A stretch of 64,000 bases of DNA from UBA1479 sp040216635 (GCA_040216635.1 JAVJOU010000014.1:1-64000); one strand, 5' to 3'; numbered from the stretch's first letter, positions 34,795-44,099 are shown. Notes: generated by a model not told the origin, from the sequence alone. A program made the numbers and translations.

Positions 34795-35071
34795 TCAGCA
34801 GTCTCCAAGAGCACAAGTCAGCGCCATCACCGTTGCTCGATCATCGGCGCGGGCAGGAAAAGCTATCGCCCTATCATCCCAAAATACAAGCATTTCTCGT
34901 GCCAAAGCGCTATAAAGTAATAATTAAAATCCGATGGACCGATGCCCAAGTGAACAAGAATTTCCTTGGCAATTGGTAAAGGCTTGCATGCCCATCATCC
35001 ATCGACGTATTCAAGGCGTCATCCGTACGCAGCAAATCCGCGCCCTTGGGGAATAATCCTGCAGCTTAAAT
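34795..35071. other. Divergent intergenic region between motA and the flavin reductase gene
   Basis: This 277-bp stretch carries the promoters of two divergent units. It is AT-rich in the middle (34895-34935). I saw no hairpin-plus-U-run, RNA gene, repeat or clear operator. A GCCGATGA resembling a sigma-28 -10 on the minus strand lacks a matching -35 element. Confidence 0.5.
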
Positions 35072-35557
35072 ATGGTTGATCCGAACGAATTCAGAATGGC
35101 TCTCGGTTGTTTTGCCTCGGGCGTCACGGTCGTTACCGCAGCCGGGGACGAACGGGGGCCGGTGGGCATCACCGTCAGCGCATTTTGCTCGTTGTCACTG
35201 GAACCGCCCCTGATTCTGGTTTGTCTGGACAACCGCACCGGTGCCCTTGCGCAATTTACAGAGCCGGGAGCCGGCTTTGCCGTGAATGTCCTGGCGGCCG
35301 ATCAACAGCAATTGTCCGAAGCCTTCGCCGGTCCCCAAACCTTCGACCTTCATGACTGCCCCCATTCCCATGGGGTAGGCGGGGCACCCCTGTTGGACGG
35401 GGTTGCTGCGGCGCTGTCCTGCTGCATCCACGAAGTACATGACGGCGGCGATCATCGTATCGTCGTCGGACGGGTGGAAAATGTCGTCGTGAACCGCGAC
35501 AAGGCACCCTTGGTGTATTTTCAAAGCTCATACCGTGGGTTAAGTGAGCCAAGATAA
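35072..35557 (+). CDS. Flavin reductase-like domain protein
   Basis: The 161-residue protein begins EFRMALGCFASGVTVVTAAG, with GPVGITVSAFCSLSLEPPLILVCLD and PGAGFAVNVLAADQQQLS, the split-barrel FMN-binding flavin reductase pattern. It ends with HRIVVGRVENVV and APLVYFQSSYRGL. Such proteins supply reduced FMN or FAD to two-component monooxygenases, or act as NAD(P)H:flavin oxidoreductases; the partner is unknown. Its end overlaps the next gene by 14 bp, so the two are translated together. Confidence 0.9.
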   Translation: MVDPNEFRMALGCFASGVTVVTAAGDERGPVGITVSAFCSLSLEPPLILVCLDNRTGALAQFTEPGAGFAVNVLAADQQQLSEAFAGPQTFDLHDCPHSHGVGGAPLLDGVAAALSCCIHEVHDGGDHRIVVGRVENVVVNRDKAPLVYFQSSYRGLSEPR

Positions 35558-36323
35558 CACTCGATTTTTGCCCAATTATCCCATCGTCCGCGCGGTGGCG
35601 GCGCAGCTTGTCGGCGGCATCGTCAGCGTTGTCGTGATGGTGTTTCTGCGCAGCCAGGAATGGCCGACGCCACCGGCCACGCTGTGCATCATCTGGGGTG
35701 TCGTCGCGGCGATTGCGACTCTGCCCATGGGATTGGCACGGTGGTGGCTGCCGGTTCAGGCAGCGGCACCGGTTCTGATGTGGGTTGTTCTAAGCCTGCA
35801 GCCGCCGGGCTGGATCTTCCCCGTTGTCTTCGTGATCCTGCTGGCGGTCTATTGGAACGCGGTGGGCGAGGGTGTGCCGCTGTACCTGTCCAATTCCAAG
35901 ACATGGGCGGCGGTCGAAAAACTGCTGCCGAAGCGCGAAGGAGGCCGCATGGCCGACCTCGGCAGCGGCCTGGGCGGCACCTTATGGCATCTTTCCGCCG
36001 CGCGCCGGGATATGACGTTCACAGGGTATGAAACAGCCCCCCTGGTGTATCTGTTCACACGCCTGCGGCAGGTCATCGCACCGCGCGGGAACCTGGGCAT
36101 CCGATTCCTGTCAATCTGGCGGACGGACTTGGGCGATTTCGATGTGGTCTATTGCTTCCTGTCTCCGGCTCCCATGGAGCGCCTATACGCGAAAGCCAAA
36201 CGTGAAATGAAGCCGGGCAGCTTGTTCATTTCAAACAGCTTTCATGTGCCGGACGTGGAGCCCGATGAGATCATCGAAGTGGATGACCGCCGCCGCACGA
36301 AACTGCTGATTTTCAGGATGTAG
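35544..36323 (+). CDS. Membrane-anchored class I SAM-dependent methyltransferase (putative)
   Basis: The 259-residue protein has about four hydrophobic helices in the first 110 residues (AVAAQLVGGIVSVVVMVFL, LCIIWGVVAAIATLPMGLA, VQAAAPVLMWVVLSL, IFPVVFVILLAVYWNAV). A cytosolic Rossmann methyltransferase domain follows, with motif I MADLGSGLGGTLWHLS, the acidic strand end GYE, and VVYCFLSPAPMERL. The layout recalls FAM173-type lysine methyltransferases that modify membrane-complex subunits, but that is inference. GTG 35544 starts inside the flavin reductase gene. Substrate unknown. Confidence 0.75.
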   Translation: MSQDNTRFLPNYPIVRAVAAQLVGGIVSVVVMVFLRSQEWPTPPATLCIIWGVVAAIATLPMGLARWWLPVQAAAPVLMWVVLSLQPPGWIFPVVFVILLAVYWNAVGEGVPLYLSNSKTWAAVEKLLPKREGGRMADLGSGLGGTLWHLSAARRDMTFTGYETAPLVYLFTRLRQVIAPRGNLGIRFLSIWRTDLGDFDVVYCFLSPAPMERLYAKAKREMKPGSLFISNSFHVPDVEPDEIIEVDDRRRTKLLIFRM

Positions 36324-36349
36324 GTGGAAGCACGCCGGTTCCGGGAAAA

Positions 36350-37585
36350 TTAGTCCGGACGGTTTGACAGAACCCGTGTCTCGAACCCGGCCTTGCACAA
36401 GGCCGCGACGATCTGGCGCACATGTTCCGCGTCCACCGTCTCGATCACCACGTCCAGCTCCGTGTCGCGGATCGGCCCGTCGGTGAACAGGCGCTGGTGA
36501 TAGACCTCCAGAATATTGCCGCCCAGGCCGCCGATCAGGCCAGAAACCTCGGACAACATGCCCGGCCGGTCGCTCATGCCGATGCGCAGGCTGACCATAC
36601 GCCCGCCGCGCACCAATCCGCGCAACAGCACGTTGGACAGCAAACGGGAATCGATGTTTCCGCCGGAAATGATGATCCCCACACGCTTGCCGGCGAACCG
36701 TTCCTTGTTGGCGATCAGGGCCGCCACACCCGAAGCCCCGGCCCCCTCGGCCACGATCCGCTGCCCTTCGGCAAGGTTCAACACGGCGGCTTCGATTTCG
36801 TCTTCGCTTAAGATCAGAATTTCCCGGACGTATTTTTCGATGATCGGCTGTGTGATGTCGCCGGGGGTTTTGACCGCGATGCCTTCGGCGATGGTGATTC
36901 CGCCGCCGGTCGGCGTCTCGCCGTTCAGGGCCTTCGCCATGGAGGGATACAGCGCCGTCTGACAGCCGATCATGTCGATATCCGGATTCAGGGCATGGGC
37001 CGCGATGGCGCAGCCCGCCATCAGGCCGCCGCCGCCGATCGGCACGATCATGGCGTCCAGATCCGGCACGTCTTCCATCAGTTCCAAAGCCACCGTGCCC
37101 TGGCCGGCGATGACATGCGGGTCGTCGAAGGGCGCGATAAAGATCTTGCCCGTCGCCTCGGCATGGGCCAGGGCCGCTTCCCGTGCCGCATTGAAATCGA
37201 CGCCTTCCAAAACGACCTTGGCACCCAGGTCCTCGGTCCGGCCGACCTTGGTGAACGGCGTGCCTTCGGGCATATAGATGGTCGCCGCGATCTCCAGCCG
37301 CCCGGCGTGATAGGCCACGCCCTGGGCATGGTTGCCCGCCGATGCCGCGACCACGCCGCGCGCCCGTTCATCATCGGTCAGGCTGTTCAACTTGATGCCG
37401 GCACCGCGAACCTTGAACGATCCCGTGACCTGCAGGTTTTCAAGCTTAAGGAAAACCTCGGCCCCGACCGCCCGTGACAGACGCCGGACCGGCACCGCGG
37501 GCGTGCGGATAATCTCGCCTTCCAACAAACCGGCGGCTTGGCGGATGGTGTCGATTGTCGGCAAAGGTGCTTCGTTAACTGTCAT
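36350..37585 (-). CDS. ilvA: Threonine ammonia-lyase with C-terminal ACT domain
   Basis: The 411-residue PLP enzyme carries the lysine in TGSFKVRGAGIKL, the phosphate loop SAGNHAQGVAYHAG, and GGGGLMAGCAIAAHA. A single C-terminal ACT domain follows from about 330 (MVSLRIGMSDRPGMLSEVSG). The one-ACT, 400-residue form is the common threonine dehydratase of alphaproteobacteria. It deaminates threonine to 2-oxobutanoate for isoleucine synthesis or catabolism. It is a paralogue of the ACT-less enzyme at 12295-13299. It converges with the methyltransferase gene. Confidence 0.92.
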   Translation of the reverse strand: MTVNEAPLPTIDTIRQAAGLLEGEIIRTPAVPVRRLSRAVGAEVFLKLENLQVTGSFKVRGAGIKLNSLTDDERARGVVAASAGNHAQGVAYHAGRLEIAATIYMPEGTPFTKVGRTEDLGAKVVLEGVDFNAAREAALAHAEATGKIFIAPFDDPHVIAGQGTVALELMEDVPDLDAMIVPIGGGGLMAGCAIAAHALNPDIDMIGCQTALYPSMAKALNGETPTGGGITIAEGIAVKTPGDITQPIIEKYVREILILSEDEIEAAVLNLAEGQRIVAEGAGASGVAALIANKERFAGKRVGIIISGGNIDSRLLSNVLLRGLVRGGRMVSLRIGMSDRPGMLSEVSGLIGGLGGNILEVYHQRLFTDGPIRDTELDVVIETVDAEHVRQIVAALCKAGFETRVLSNRPD

Positions 37586-37634
37586 CGGGTTTGGTCCGTT
37601 TCGGAATTGATCAGGCGCCGTTCTACACGCTTGT

Positions 37635-39968
37635 TCAGTCTATTGGCAGGATTTTCAGAACCGCGCCCAAATCGGTCTGCGGACCCATCGTCAGATACCC
37701 GCCGTCACGCCAGGTCTCAATCAGATCGCGGTAGCGGGAACTGAGCGGATTACCCGACTGGCCGGTCGCGATCATGAAGCGCGATGCATCCGGATCGTCC
37801 AAATCGAAAACGGCCCGCAACCCAGCACCGTGGCGATGCTGAAAGGGGGCTTCCTTGCGGCCCAACCACATCGTCCCCCGGTTCAGGGTGTCGTTGCCGC
37901 CGTCAGTGGCGATCTCGATCGCCGACCAGCCGGCAAGCACCGGCAGGTGGGAGAACACGGGATGTTCGAACCGGGCAACGTGGACATCGCCCCAAACGGC
38001 CGTTCGGCCCAAGTTCCGGTCTATTTCACGAAGCGCCCGGGTGGATTCCTGAACCGCACGAACGACGGCATCGGCACAGGTTTCCACCCGGTCTGACGTG
38101 CCGACGTCATCGCACCAGCGACGATTTTCGGTCAGGGCGCGGGAAACGGCACGGACACGCAGACCGTGCCACCGGTCGAACACCGCGTCCCCCAATTCAT
38201 CAGCGAAGATCGCCTGCTTCAGCTTAAGGGCCCAGGTCATGAAGATCAGCGGTTCGCGTTGATGCCGGTCCATCCGGCCGTTCCAGCGCGCCAGGGCCAG
38301 AGCATCCGGTCTTTGCGCGGCTGCGCCGTCCAGTTGCCCAAGGGCCAAGGGGATCAGATCCCGCGCCGTTACCGAGACGATATCCCCTTGCGGGGCGACG
38401 GCATCGGGGTTGTCGCCCGCAAGGACCTCCGCCAGGCGCCGGGCACGGAACGGCGGTGGCCAGTCCGCCGCGATGTCGAACGGAAACCCCGGCGGCGTGA
38501 CCTTGTTGTTGGCGTTCAGAAGCACACCGCCCGGCGGATTGGCATAGCGCGGCATCAGCGAAGGCGGAACATATCCCGCGTGACCGACCGGCCCTTGGAC
38601 CCGTGCCAGGGGCACACGGCCGTCGCCGCGCCGTCGTTCGGGTATCCGGCCCGTGGTGATCATGCCGATGTCCCCGGACCGGGTCGCATACATGACGTTC
38701 TGCACGGGAGCGTGAAACAGGCGCAGCGCCGCCGCGATGTCCTCGGCCGATCTGGCCTGGTTGAGCGCCATCGTGGCTTCCGGCGTGCGGTCGTCGATAT
38801 CGAGATAGGGCGCCGTCAGCGTTACCGGACGGCCTTCGCCTGCATCGGTTATGACCGGGCCCTCCGGCGTTTCCAGAACCTGAAGCGTTTCCGGATCGGC
38901 GCCGCGCACCTGGATGGCCTCGTTGCGCACGCGGAATTCCGCCGTGCCGCCGTCACCGTCCGTCCGGTAGGCGAAGGACTTACCCTCGACGGGTGTCTCG
39001 ACGATCAGGTCTTCCGTATCGGCCCCCGTGGTCGTGAAGCCCCAGGCGACATGACCGTTATGACCGATCATCATGAACGGCACGCCGGGCACCGTGGCCC
39101 CGGCAAGAACACCGTCTGGACCTTCAAGCCGCGCCAGGTACCACAGGATCGGCGCCCGGAATTCCAGGTGGGGATCGTTGGCTAGAACGGGTGCCCCCGT
39201 GGCCGTGCGCATGCTCGCAAGCGCCCAGGCGTTGGACGCGGTGCCGGGGGCACCTTGGGTGCGCGGGTCCCAATTCATATCAGGGAAAGCAGCCAATCCC
39301 GCCGCTCCGGGCACGGTTGGAAAGGCCGTCGGCGCGTCACCGGGATAGGGCGGCCACAGGAAATCGACCTGTTCCGGCGATAACTTCGTAAGCATGTCCA
39401 GGCGCAGCCGTTCCGTCCGCCAGTTATTGGCGAGCCGCACCGCCATCAACTTGCCCCAGACAAGGCTGTCCGCCGGACGCCAGGGCTCCGGCGAATGGCG
39501 CAGGGCCAGGAATTCCACCGTGCGCGGCCAGATCGCCTGATCGATCCAGGCATTGACCCCGTCGGCATAAGCCTTGAGGCGCGCCTTCAGCGTGGGCGGT
39601 GCCGTCGCGGCCTGGGCCTCGGCAAGTTTGTAAAGCCCCAGTTTGCGTATGTAGCGGTCCGTGCCCAGAGCTCCCGGGCCCAACATCTCCGACAACCGTC
39701 CGGCCCCGGCGCGGCGCATCAACTCCATCTGAAAGAACCGGTCCTGGGCATGGGCAAAGCCGAGCGCGAAGAAGGCGTCATTCCAGCTTTCGGCGCGGAT
39801 CGTCGGCACGCCGTGACCGTCGCGGATCACCGTTGCGGGACGCGCAATCCCTGTTAGAGCTAAGGTTCCCTCGGTCTTCGGCAGGGTCGAAAAAAGCAGA
39901 ACCGCGGGCACGGCGAGCACCGACACCAGGGCCACCGGCAGGATGAACTTCAGACGTGAACGCCGCAT
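37635..39968 (-). CDS. Penicillin acylase-family (S45) Ntn hydrolase
   Basis: From ATG 39968 the 777-residue precursor has a signal or anchor segment (FILPVALVSVLAVPAVLLF). The alpha subunit (FALGFAHAQDRFFQMELMRRAG) reaches about residue 244. The catalytic serine in TASNAWALAS (about S245) would become the N-terminus of the beta subunit after autoproteolysis. APVLANDPHLE, GHNGHVAWGFTTTGADTEDL and the C-terminal GQSGNPLSSRYRDLIETW are family signatures. Substrates range from penicillins to N-acyl-homoserine lactones; which applies is unknown. An upstream in-frame start (40007) would place charged residues before the signal. Confidence 0.9.
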   Translation of the reverse strand: MRRSRLKFILPVALVSVLAVPAVLLFSTLPKTEGTLALTGIARPATVIRDGHGVPTIRAESWNDAFFALGFAHAQDRFFQMELMRRAGAGRLSEMLGPGALGTDRYIRKLGLYKLAEAQAATAPPTLKARLKAYADGVNAWIDQAIWPRTVEFLALRHSPEPWRPADSLVWGKLMAVRLANNWRTERLRLDMLTKLSPEQVDFLWPPYPGDAPTAFPTVPGAAGLAAFPDMNWDPRTQGAPGTASNAWALASMRTATGAPVLANDPHLEFRAPILWYLARLEGPDGVLAGATVPGVPFMMIGHNGHVAWGFTTTGADTEDLIVETPVEGKSFAYRTDGDGGTAEFRVRNEAIQVRGADPETLQVLETPEGPVITDAGEGRPVTLTAPYLDIDDRTPEATMALNQARSAEDIAAALRLFHAPVQNVMYATRSGDIGMITTGRIPERRRGDGRVPLARVQGPVGHAGYVPPSLMPRYANPPGGVLLNANNKVTPPGFPFDIAADWPPPFRARRLAEVLAGDNPDAVAPQGDIVSVTARDLIPLALGQLDGAAAQRPDALALARWNGRMDRHQREPLIFMTWALKLKQAIFADELGDAVFDRWHGLRVRAVSRALTENRRWCDDVGTSDRVETCADAVVRAVQESTRALREIDRNLGRTAVWGDVHVARFEHPVFSHLPVLAGWSAIEIATDGGNDTLNRGTMWLGRKEAPFQHRHGAGLRAVFDLDDPDASRFMIATGQSGNPLSSRYRDLIETWRDGGYLTMGPQTDLGAVLKILPID

Positions 39969-40143
39969 GGCACAGCCGTCTTGGGGGAAAATTTCGACCC
40001 GCCGCATTGCGAGGGGTCTGTCTTGGCGTTATACATCGCGCGAAATAGACCTTGCGCCGGAACCCGGTCAATTCGGGGACCGGACGGACCCAACCATCGT
40101 CTGCCGCCCACAATAGGGCGCGACCAACAAAAGGAAACAGTAC

Positions 40144-41361
40144 ATGTCCGGACCCTTGAGCGGCCTTCGGGTTTTCGATCTGACCCGCATTCTGGCGGGG
40201 CCCTCCTGCACGCAGATTCTCGGCGACCTGGGCGCCGACGTGATCAAGGTGGAAATGCCCGGCAAGGGCGATGATACGCGCGGCTTCGCACCGCCCTATC
40301 TGAAGGACGGCGAGGGCCAGGACACGGATCAAAGCGCTTATTTCACCTGCGCCAACCGCAACAAGCGGTCCATCACCCTGGACCTGACCAAGCCCGAGGG
40401 CGTGGACTTGGCCAAGAAGATGATCGCCAAATCCGATGTGCTGGTCGAAAACTTCAAGACCGGCGGCCTGGCCAAATACGGTTTGGCCTACGATCAGTTG
40501 AAGGACGACAACCCGGGCCTGGTCTATTGCTCGGTCACCGGTTTCGGCCATACGGGCCCCTATGCGGCGCGTCCCGGCTATGACGTGCTGATCCAGGGCA
40601 TGGGCGGCTTCATGAGCGTCACGGGCGATCCCGATGGCGACCCGCAGAAAGCCGGCATTCCCATTTCCGACCTCATCGCCGGCATGTATGCCGCCGTCGG
40701 CATCAACGCCGCCCTGCGTCATCGGGAAGTCACCGGCGAAGGCCAGCACATCGATATCGGCATGCTGGACACCACGGCGGCCATTTTGTCGATCCAGGGG
40801 GCGAACTATCTGGCAAGCGGCGAAAACCCGCCTCGCCTGGGCAACGGCCACCCAAACATCGTGCCTTATCAGTCTTTCCCCACCGCCGACGGCGATATCA
40901 TTCTGGCTGTCGGCAATGACGGGCAGTTCCAGCGGTTCTGTCAGGTCGCGGGCTGTGAACATCTGGCGGAAGACCCGAAATTCGCGACCAATGCCGGGCG
41001 CGTATCCAACCGGGACGAAATCGTCGGCCTGTTGAAGCCGATCGTCGCCGCCAAGCCGTCGGAATTTTGGTTGACAGAGCTGGAAAAGAACAACGTCAGC
41101 TGCGGGCCCATCAACCGCCTGGATCAGGTCTTTTCCGACCCGCAGTTCCTGGCCCGTGGCATGCGTCTCGACATGCCGCATCCGAAGACCGGCACCAAGC
41201 CCGTCAGCATGGTCGCAAGCCCGCTTAAGTTCTCGAAATCACAGGTCGACTACCGCATGGCGCCGCCGGTTCTGGGCCAGCACACGGAAGACGTTCTGGG
41301 CGAGGTCCTGGGCCTGAGCGAAGATGAAGTCGCCAAGCTGCGCGACGACGGCGTGATCTAA
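40144..41361 (+). CDS. CaiB/BaiF-family (class III) CoA-transferase
   Basis: The 405-residue protein begins PLSGLRVFDLTRILAGPSCTQILGDLGADVIKVE. It has NRNKRSITLDLTKPEGVDL, VENFKTGGLAKYGL, VTGFGHTGPYAARPGYD, and the catalytic aspartate region EGQHIDIGMLDTTAA. Class III enzymes move CoA between carboxylic acids via an aspartyl-CoA intermediate. The acid pair cannot be told from sequence; formyl, oxalyl, succinyl and carnitine derivatives are all known. AAAAGGAAAC precedes the ATG. An alpha/beta hydrolase gene follows after 24 bp on the same strand. Confidence 0.92.
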   Translation: MSGPLSGLRVFDLTRILAGPSCTQILGDLGADVIKVEMPGKGDDTRGFAPPYLKDGEGQDTDQSAYFTCANRNKRSITLDLTKPEGVDLAKKMIAKSDVLVENFKTGGLAKYGLAYDQLKDDNPGLVYCSVTGFGHTGPYAARPGYDVLIQGMGGFMSVTGDPDGDPQKAGIPISDLIAGMYAAVGINAALRHREVTGEGQHIDIGMLDTTAAILSIQGANYLASGENPPRLGNGHPNIVPYQSFPTADGDIILAVGNDGQFQRFCQVAGCEHLAEDPKFATNAGRVSNRDEIVGLLKPIVAAKPSEFWLTELEKNNVSCGPINRLDQVFSDPQFLARGMRLDMPHPKTGTKPVSMVASPLKFSKSQVDYRMAPPVLGQHTEDVLGEVLGLSEDEVAKLRDDGVI

Positions 41362-41385
41362 GCATCCAAAGGGCGGAGAGAGATC

Positions 41386-42228
41386 ATGGAGCGTAAGTCC
41401 TTCCTTGGTCTCTCCGCCTCGGGTGCGTTTCATCGCATCAATTATTGGCAACAGGGGCCGTCCGACGGTCCCGTGCTGCTGTGCGTCCATGGCTTGACGC
41501 GTAACGGCCGGGATTTCGATGCCGTTGCCGACCGGTTTGCCGGCCGCTGGCGCGTCGTCTGCCCGGATATCGTCGGGCGCGGCGACAGCGACCGCCTGGC
41601 CAATCCCGATCTGTACGGTTATCCGCAATATCTGTCCGACCTGACGGCCCTGATCGCGCGCCTGAACGTGGACAAGGTTGCCTGGCTGGGCACGTCCATG
41701 GGGGCGTTGTTGGGCATGTTCATGGCGGCGGGGCAGGGCACGCCGGTGGAACGCCTGCTGATGAACGACGCCGGCCCCTTGGTCACCAAGGAATCCCTGC
41801 AACGCATCGCAGCTTATCTGGGGAATGCCCCCGATTTCTCCGACATGGCCCAGGCCGAAGCCTATATCCGCCAGGTTCACGCACCCTTCGGCCCGCTGAC
41901 GGATGAGCAATGGGCCCATCTGGCCCGGCACAGCGTTCATGAAAACGGGGAAGGCCGGTTCGTTCTTAAGTATGATCCGGCCATCGCCAAACCGTTCCAA
42001 GGGGCGGTCGATCAGGATTTGGTGCTGTGGCCCGTATGGAATGCGGTGACCTGTCCCGTGACCGTGATCCGGGGCGCTGAATCCGATCTGTTGACGGCGG
42101 AAACAGCTGTGGAAATGGGCGAGCGGGGCCCCCGGGCAAAGGTTCATGAGGTTGCCGGCGTCGGGCATGCCCCGGCGTTGATGTCGGCGGATCAGCTCGA
42201 TCTGGTCGAGGCCTGGCTTCAAGATTAG
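41386..42228 (+). CDS. Alpha/beta hydrolase
   Basis: The 280-residue protein has the oxyanion motif LLCVHGLTRNGRDFDAVAD, the nucleophile elbow WLGTSMGALLGMF, the aspartate in VIRGAESDLLTAE and the histidine in VAGVGHAPALMSADQ. The complete Ser-Asp-His triad indicates an active hydrolase of the epoxide-hydrolase/haloalkane-like fold, probably an esterase or thioesterase-type enzyme. It lies 24 bp after the CoA-transferase with a GGGCGGAGAGAG ribosome site, so the two may act in one acyl-CoA pathway. No export signal. Confidence 0.9.
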   Translation: MERKSFLGLSASGAFHRINYWQQGPSDGPVLLCVHGLTRNGRDFDAVADRFAGRWRVVCPDIVGRGDSDRLANPDLYGYPQYLSDLTALIARLNVDKVAWLGTSMGALLGMFMAAGQGTPVERLLMNDAGPLVTKESLQRIAAYLGNAPDFSDMAQAEAYIRQVHAPFGPLTDEQWAHLARHSVHENGEGRFVLKYDPAIAKPFQGAVDQDLVLWPVWNAVTCPVTVIRGAESDLLTAETAVEMGERGPRAKVHEVAGVGHAPALMSADQLDLVEAWLQD

Positions 42229-42380
42229 CCATACCTTTGGAACCACGCCGTTTTTTCTAACGGACACATACCTTTGTCTGTATTGAATAACACCCTGACG
42301 CCGAATACTATGCAGCGTCCTTAAAGGCCGAACGGCACGGCATCGTGCAAGTTTTCGGCGGAAATCTGGGAGTGCTCGAA

Positions 42381-42896
42381 ATGGCGGAAGTTCAAGCAGC
42401 TAATTCCTCCCGCGCATTGCGCGAAGCGGATAACCACAATCTTACGACCCACCCGGGCGAGGATCTGGACGATTTCGTCTCTTTCCGGATCAAGAAACAG
42501 CTGTTCGGCATTCCCGTTCTGATGGTTCAGGATATCCTGACTCCTGACCGCATCGCTTCGATCCCACTGGCACCACCGGAAGTCCGGGGCTCCATCAACC
42601 TGCGCGGACGTATCGTGACCGTCATCGATGTGCGGGTGCGCCTGGGCCTGCCGGCCAGTACGGTCGCGTCCGATGAAGCCATGGGGGTGACGGTCGAACA
42701 CGAACACGAGCTGTATACCCTTCTGGTCGACAGCATCGGCGACGTGGTCAGCCTGTCCAACGAGCTGTATGAGCGCAATCCCGCCACGCTCGACCCGCTG
42801 TGGCGCGAATTTTCCAATGGTGTCTATCGTTTGGAAGGCGAGTTGATGGTGGTGCTGGATGTGCACCGCCTGCTCAACATCTCGGGCCGCATCTGA
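42381..42896 (+). CDS. cheW: CheW-family chemotaxis coupling protein
   Basis: From ATG 42381 (GGGAG upstream) the product has 171 residues: a polar N-terminal 30 residues, then the CheW-like domain FVSFRIKKQLFGIPVLMVQDIL, GSINLRGRIVTVIDVRVRLGL, DSIGDVVSLSNELYE, and LDVHRLLNISGR. CheW couples chemoreceptors to CheA. A GTG at 42345 would add 12 residues. The gene stands alone, away from other chemotaxis genes. The 152-bp gap before it holds a direct repeat of ATACCTTTG (42231 and 42268) flanking a weak CCGTT/AACGG stem. Confidence 0.92.
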   Translation: MAEVQAANSSRALREADNHNLTTHPGEDLDDFVSFRIKKQLFGIPVLMVQDILTPDRIASIPLAPPEVRGSINLRGRIVTVIDVRVRLGLPASTVASDEAMGVTVEHEHELYTLLVDSIGDVVSLSNELYERNPATLDPLWREFSNGVYRLEGELMVVLDVHRLLNISGRI

Positions 42897-42921
42897 CGGT
42901 CCCGGCAGCGGCCGGAACCCA

Positions 42922-43911
42922 TTATTCGTTGATCAACCTTGCCACGTCCTTGGCCGCATAGGTCAGGATGGCATCCGCGCCCGCGCGCTTGAATGACATC
43001 ATGGTCTCGACCAGGACCTTGTCGTAATCCAGCCAGCCCGCGTCGCCCGCACCCCGCAACATGGCGTACTCGCCCGACACGTTGTAGGCGAAGGTCGGCA
43101 TCTGGAACTTTTCCTTCACCATGCGCACCACGTCCAGATAGGGCAGGCCGGGCTTGACCATGACCATGTCGGCCCCTTCCTCGACATCCAGGGCGACCTC
43201 CCACATGGCTTCGTCCACATTGGCGGGATTGATCTGATAGGTCGCCTTGTCGCCTTTGAGGGCGCCCTTTGATCCCACGGCATCGCGGAACGGGCCGTAG
43301 AACCCGGATGCGAACTTGGCTGCATAGGCCAGCACGGCAACCTGTTGATGCCCCGCACCGTCCAAGGCATCCCGAATGGCGGCGATGCGCCCGTCCATCA
43401 TGTCCGAGGGTGCTATGATGTCGCATCCGGCTTCGGCCTGGACCAGGGATTGTTTGATCAGAACCTCGACCGTTTCGTCGTTAAGGATGATCCCGTCCCG
43501 GACCAAGCCGTCGTGCCCGTCCGAATTGAAAGGATCAAGGGCGACATCGCAGACAACGCCGACATCCGGCACCGCGGCCTTGGCGGCACGCACCGCCCGG
43601 CACACCAAGTTGTCCGGATTATAGGCTTCCTTGGCATCCGGGGTTTTCAGGCTGTCGTCCGTATAAGGAAACAGGGCCACGGCAGGAATACCCAGTTCAC
43701 GCGCATCCTCGACCGCACCGGCCAGAAGATCGACGGACAGGCGCTCGACCCCCGGCATGGACGGCACCGGTTCGCGCTTGTTTTCGCCCTCGACCACGAA
43801 CACGGGCCAGATCAGGTCGTCCGCCGACAGGCGGTGTTCGGCGACAAGCCGGCGGATCCAGGGCTCGCGCCGGTTGCGGCGCATGCGCTTGCGGGGAAAA
43901 CTGGCGGCCAT
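42922..43911 (-). CDS. hemB: Delta-aminolevulinic acid dehydratase (porphobilinogen synthase)
   Basis: The 329-residue TIM-barrel enzyme has the Schiff-base lysine motif VMVKPGLPYLD and the second lysine region YAAKFASGFYGPFRDA. SDMMDGRIAAIR and CDVALDPFNSDGHDG mark the metal site, where an aspartate-rich rather than three-cysteine motif indicates the magnesium-type rather than zinc-type enzyme. Two 5-aminolevulinates are condensed to porphobilinogen for heme and, relevant here, the B12 that icmF needs. It is divergent from icmF. Confidence 0.97.
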   Translation of the reverse strand: MAASFPRKRMRRNRREPWIRRLVAEHRLSADDLIWPVFVVEGENKREPVPSMPGVERLSVDLLAGAVEDARELGIPAVALFPYTDDSLKTPDAKEAYNPDNLVCRAVRAAKAAVPDVGVVCDVALDPFNSDGHDGLVRDGIILNDETVEVLIKQSLVQAEAGCDIIAPSDMMDGRIAAIRDALDGAGHQQVAVLAYAAKFASGFYGPFRDAVGSKGALKGDKATYQINPANVDEAMWEVALDVEEGADMVMVKPGLPYLDVVRMVKEKFQMPTFAYNVSGEYAMLRGAGDAGWLDYDKVLVETMMSFKRAGADAILTYAAKDVARLINE

Positions 43912-44046
43912 CGGTGGTTTCCGTTCGGTATTGTTGGCTGGCGTAGGGGGTGTTGAGCCGACAAAATCCCTTGAGGATGGGGGAAAGTCAACGCTTCTGA
44001 CGGCACAAAGACAGGGATTGGTCCCTTTACCGGGGACGGGAATTGG

Positions 44047-44064
44047 TTTACGTTTACGTAAACG
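44047..44064 (+). promoter_or_regulatory. Palindromic operator candidate upstream of icmF
   Basis: TTTACGTTTACGTAAACG contains the perfect 14-bp palindrome CGTTTACGTAAACG at 44051-44064 and an extra TTTACG half-site on its left. It lies 36 bp before the icmF start. The TTTACG/CGTAAA half-sites resemble, from memory, motifs reported for MerR-type branched-chain or acyl-CoA catabolism regulators such as LiuR, which fits the isobutyryl-CoA mutase downstream. Confidence 0.55.
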
Positions 44065-44099
44065 GAAACTAAGCCTTCATTGGGATTGGAAACACCGCC

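Noticed and set aside
34820..34850. Sigma-28 flagellar promoter for motA
   Set aside because: A GCCGATGA element occurs, but no TAAA-type -35 lies at the required distance.
39778..41181. Minus-strand open frame crossing the penicillin acylase start and the CoA-transferase
   Set aside because: Antisense to the CoA-transferase gene; translation has no recognisable domain.
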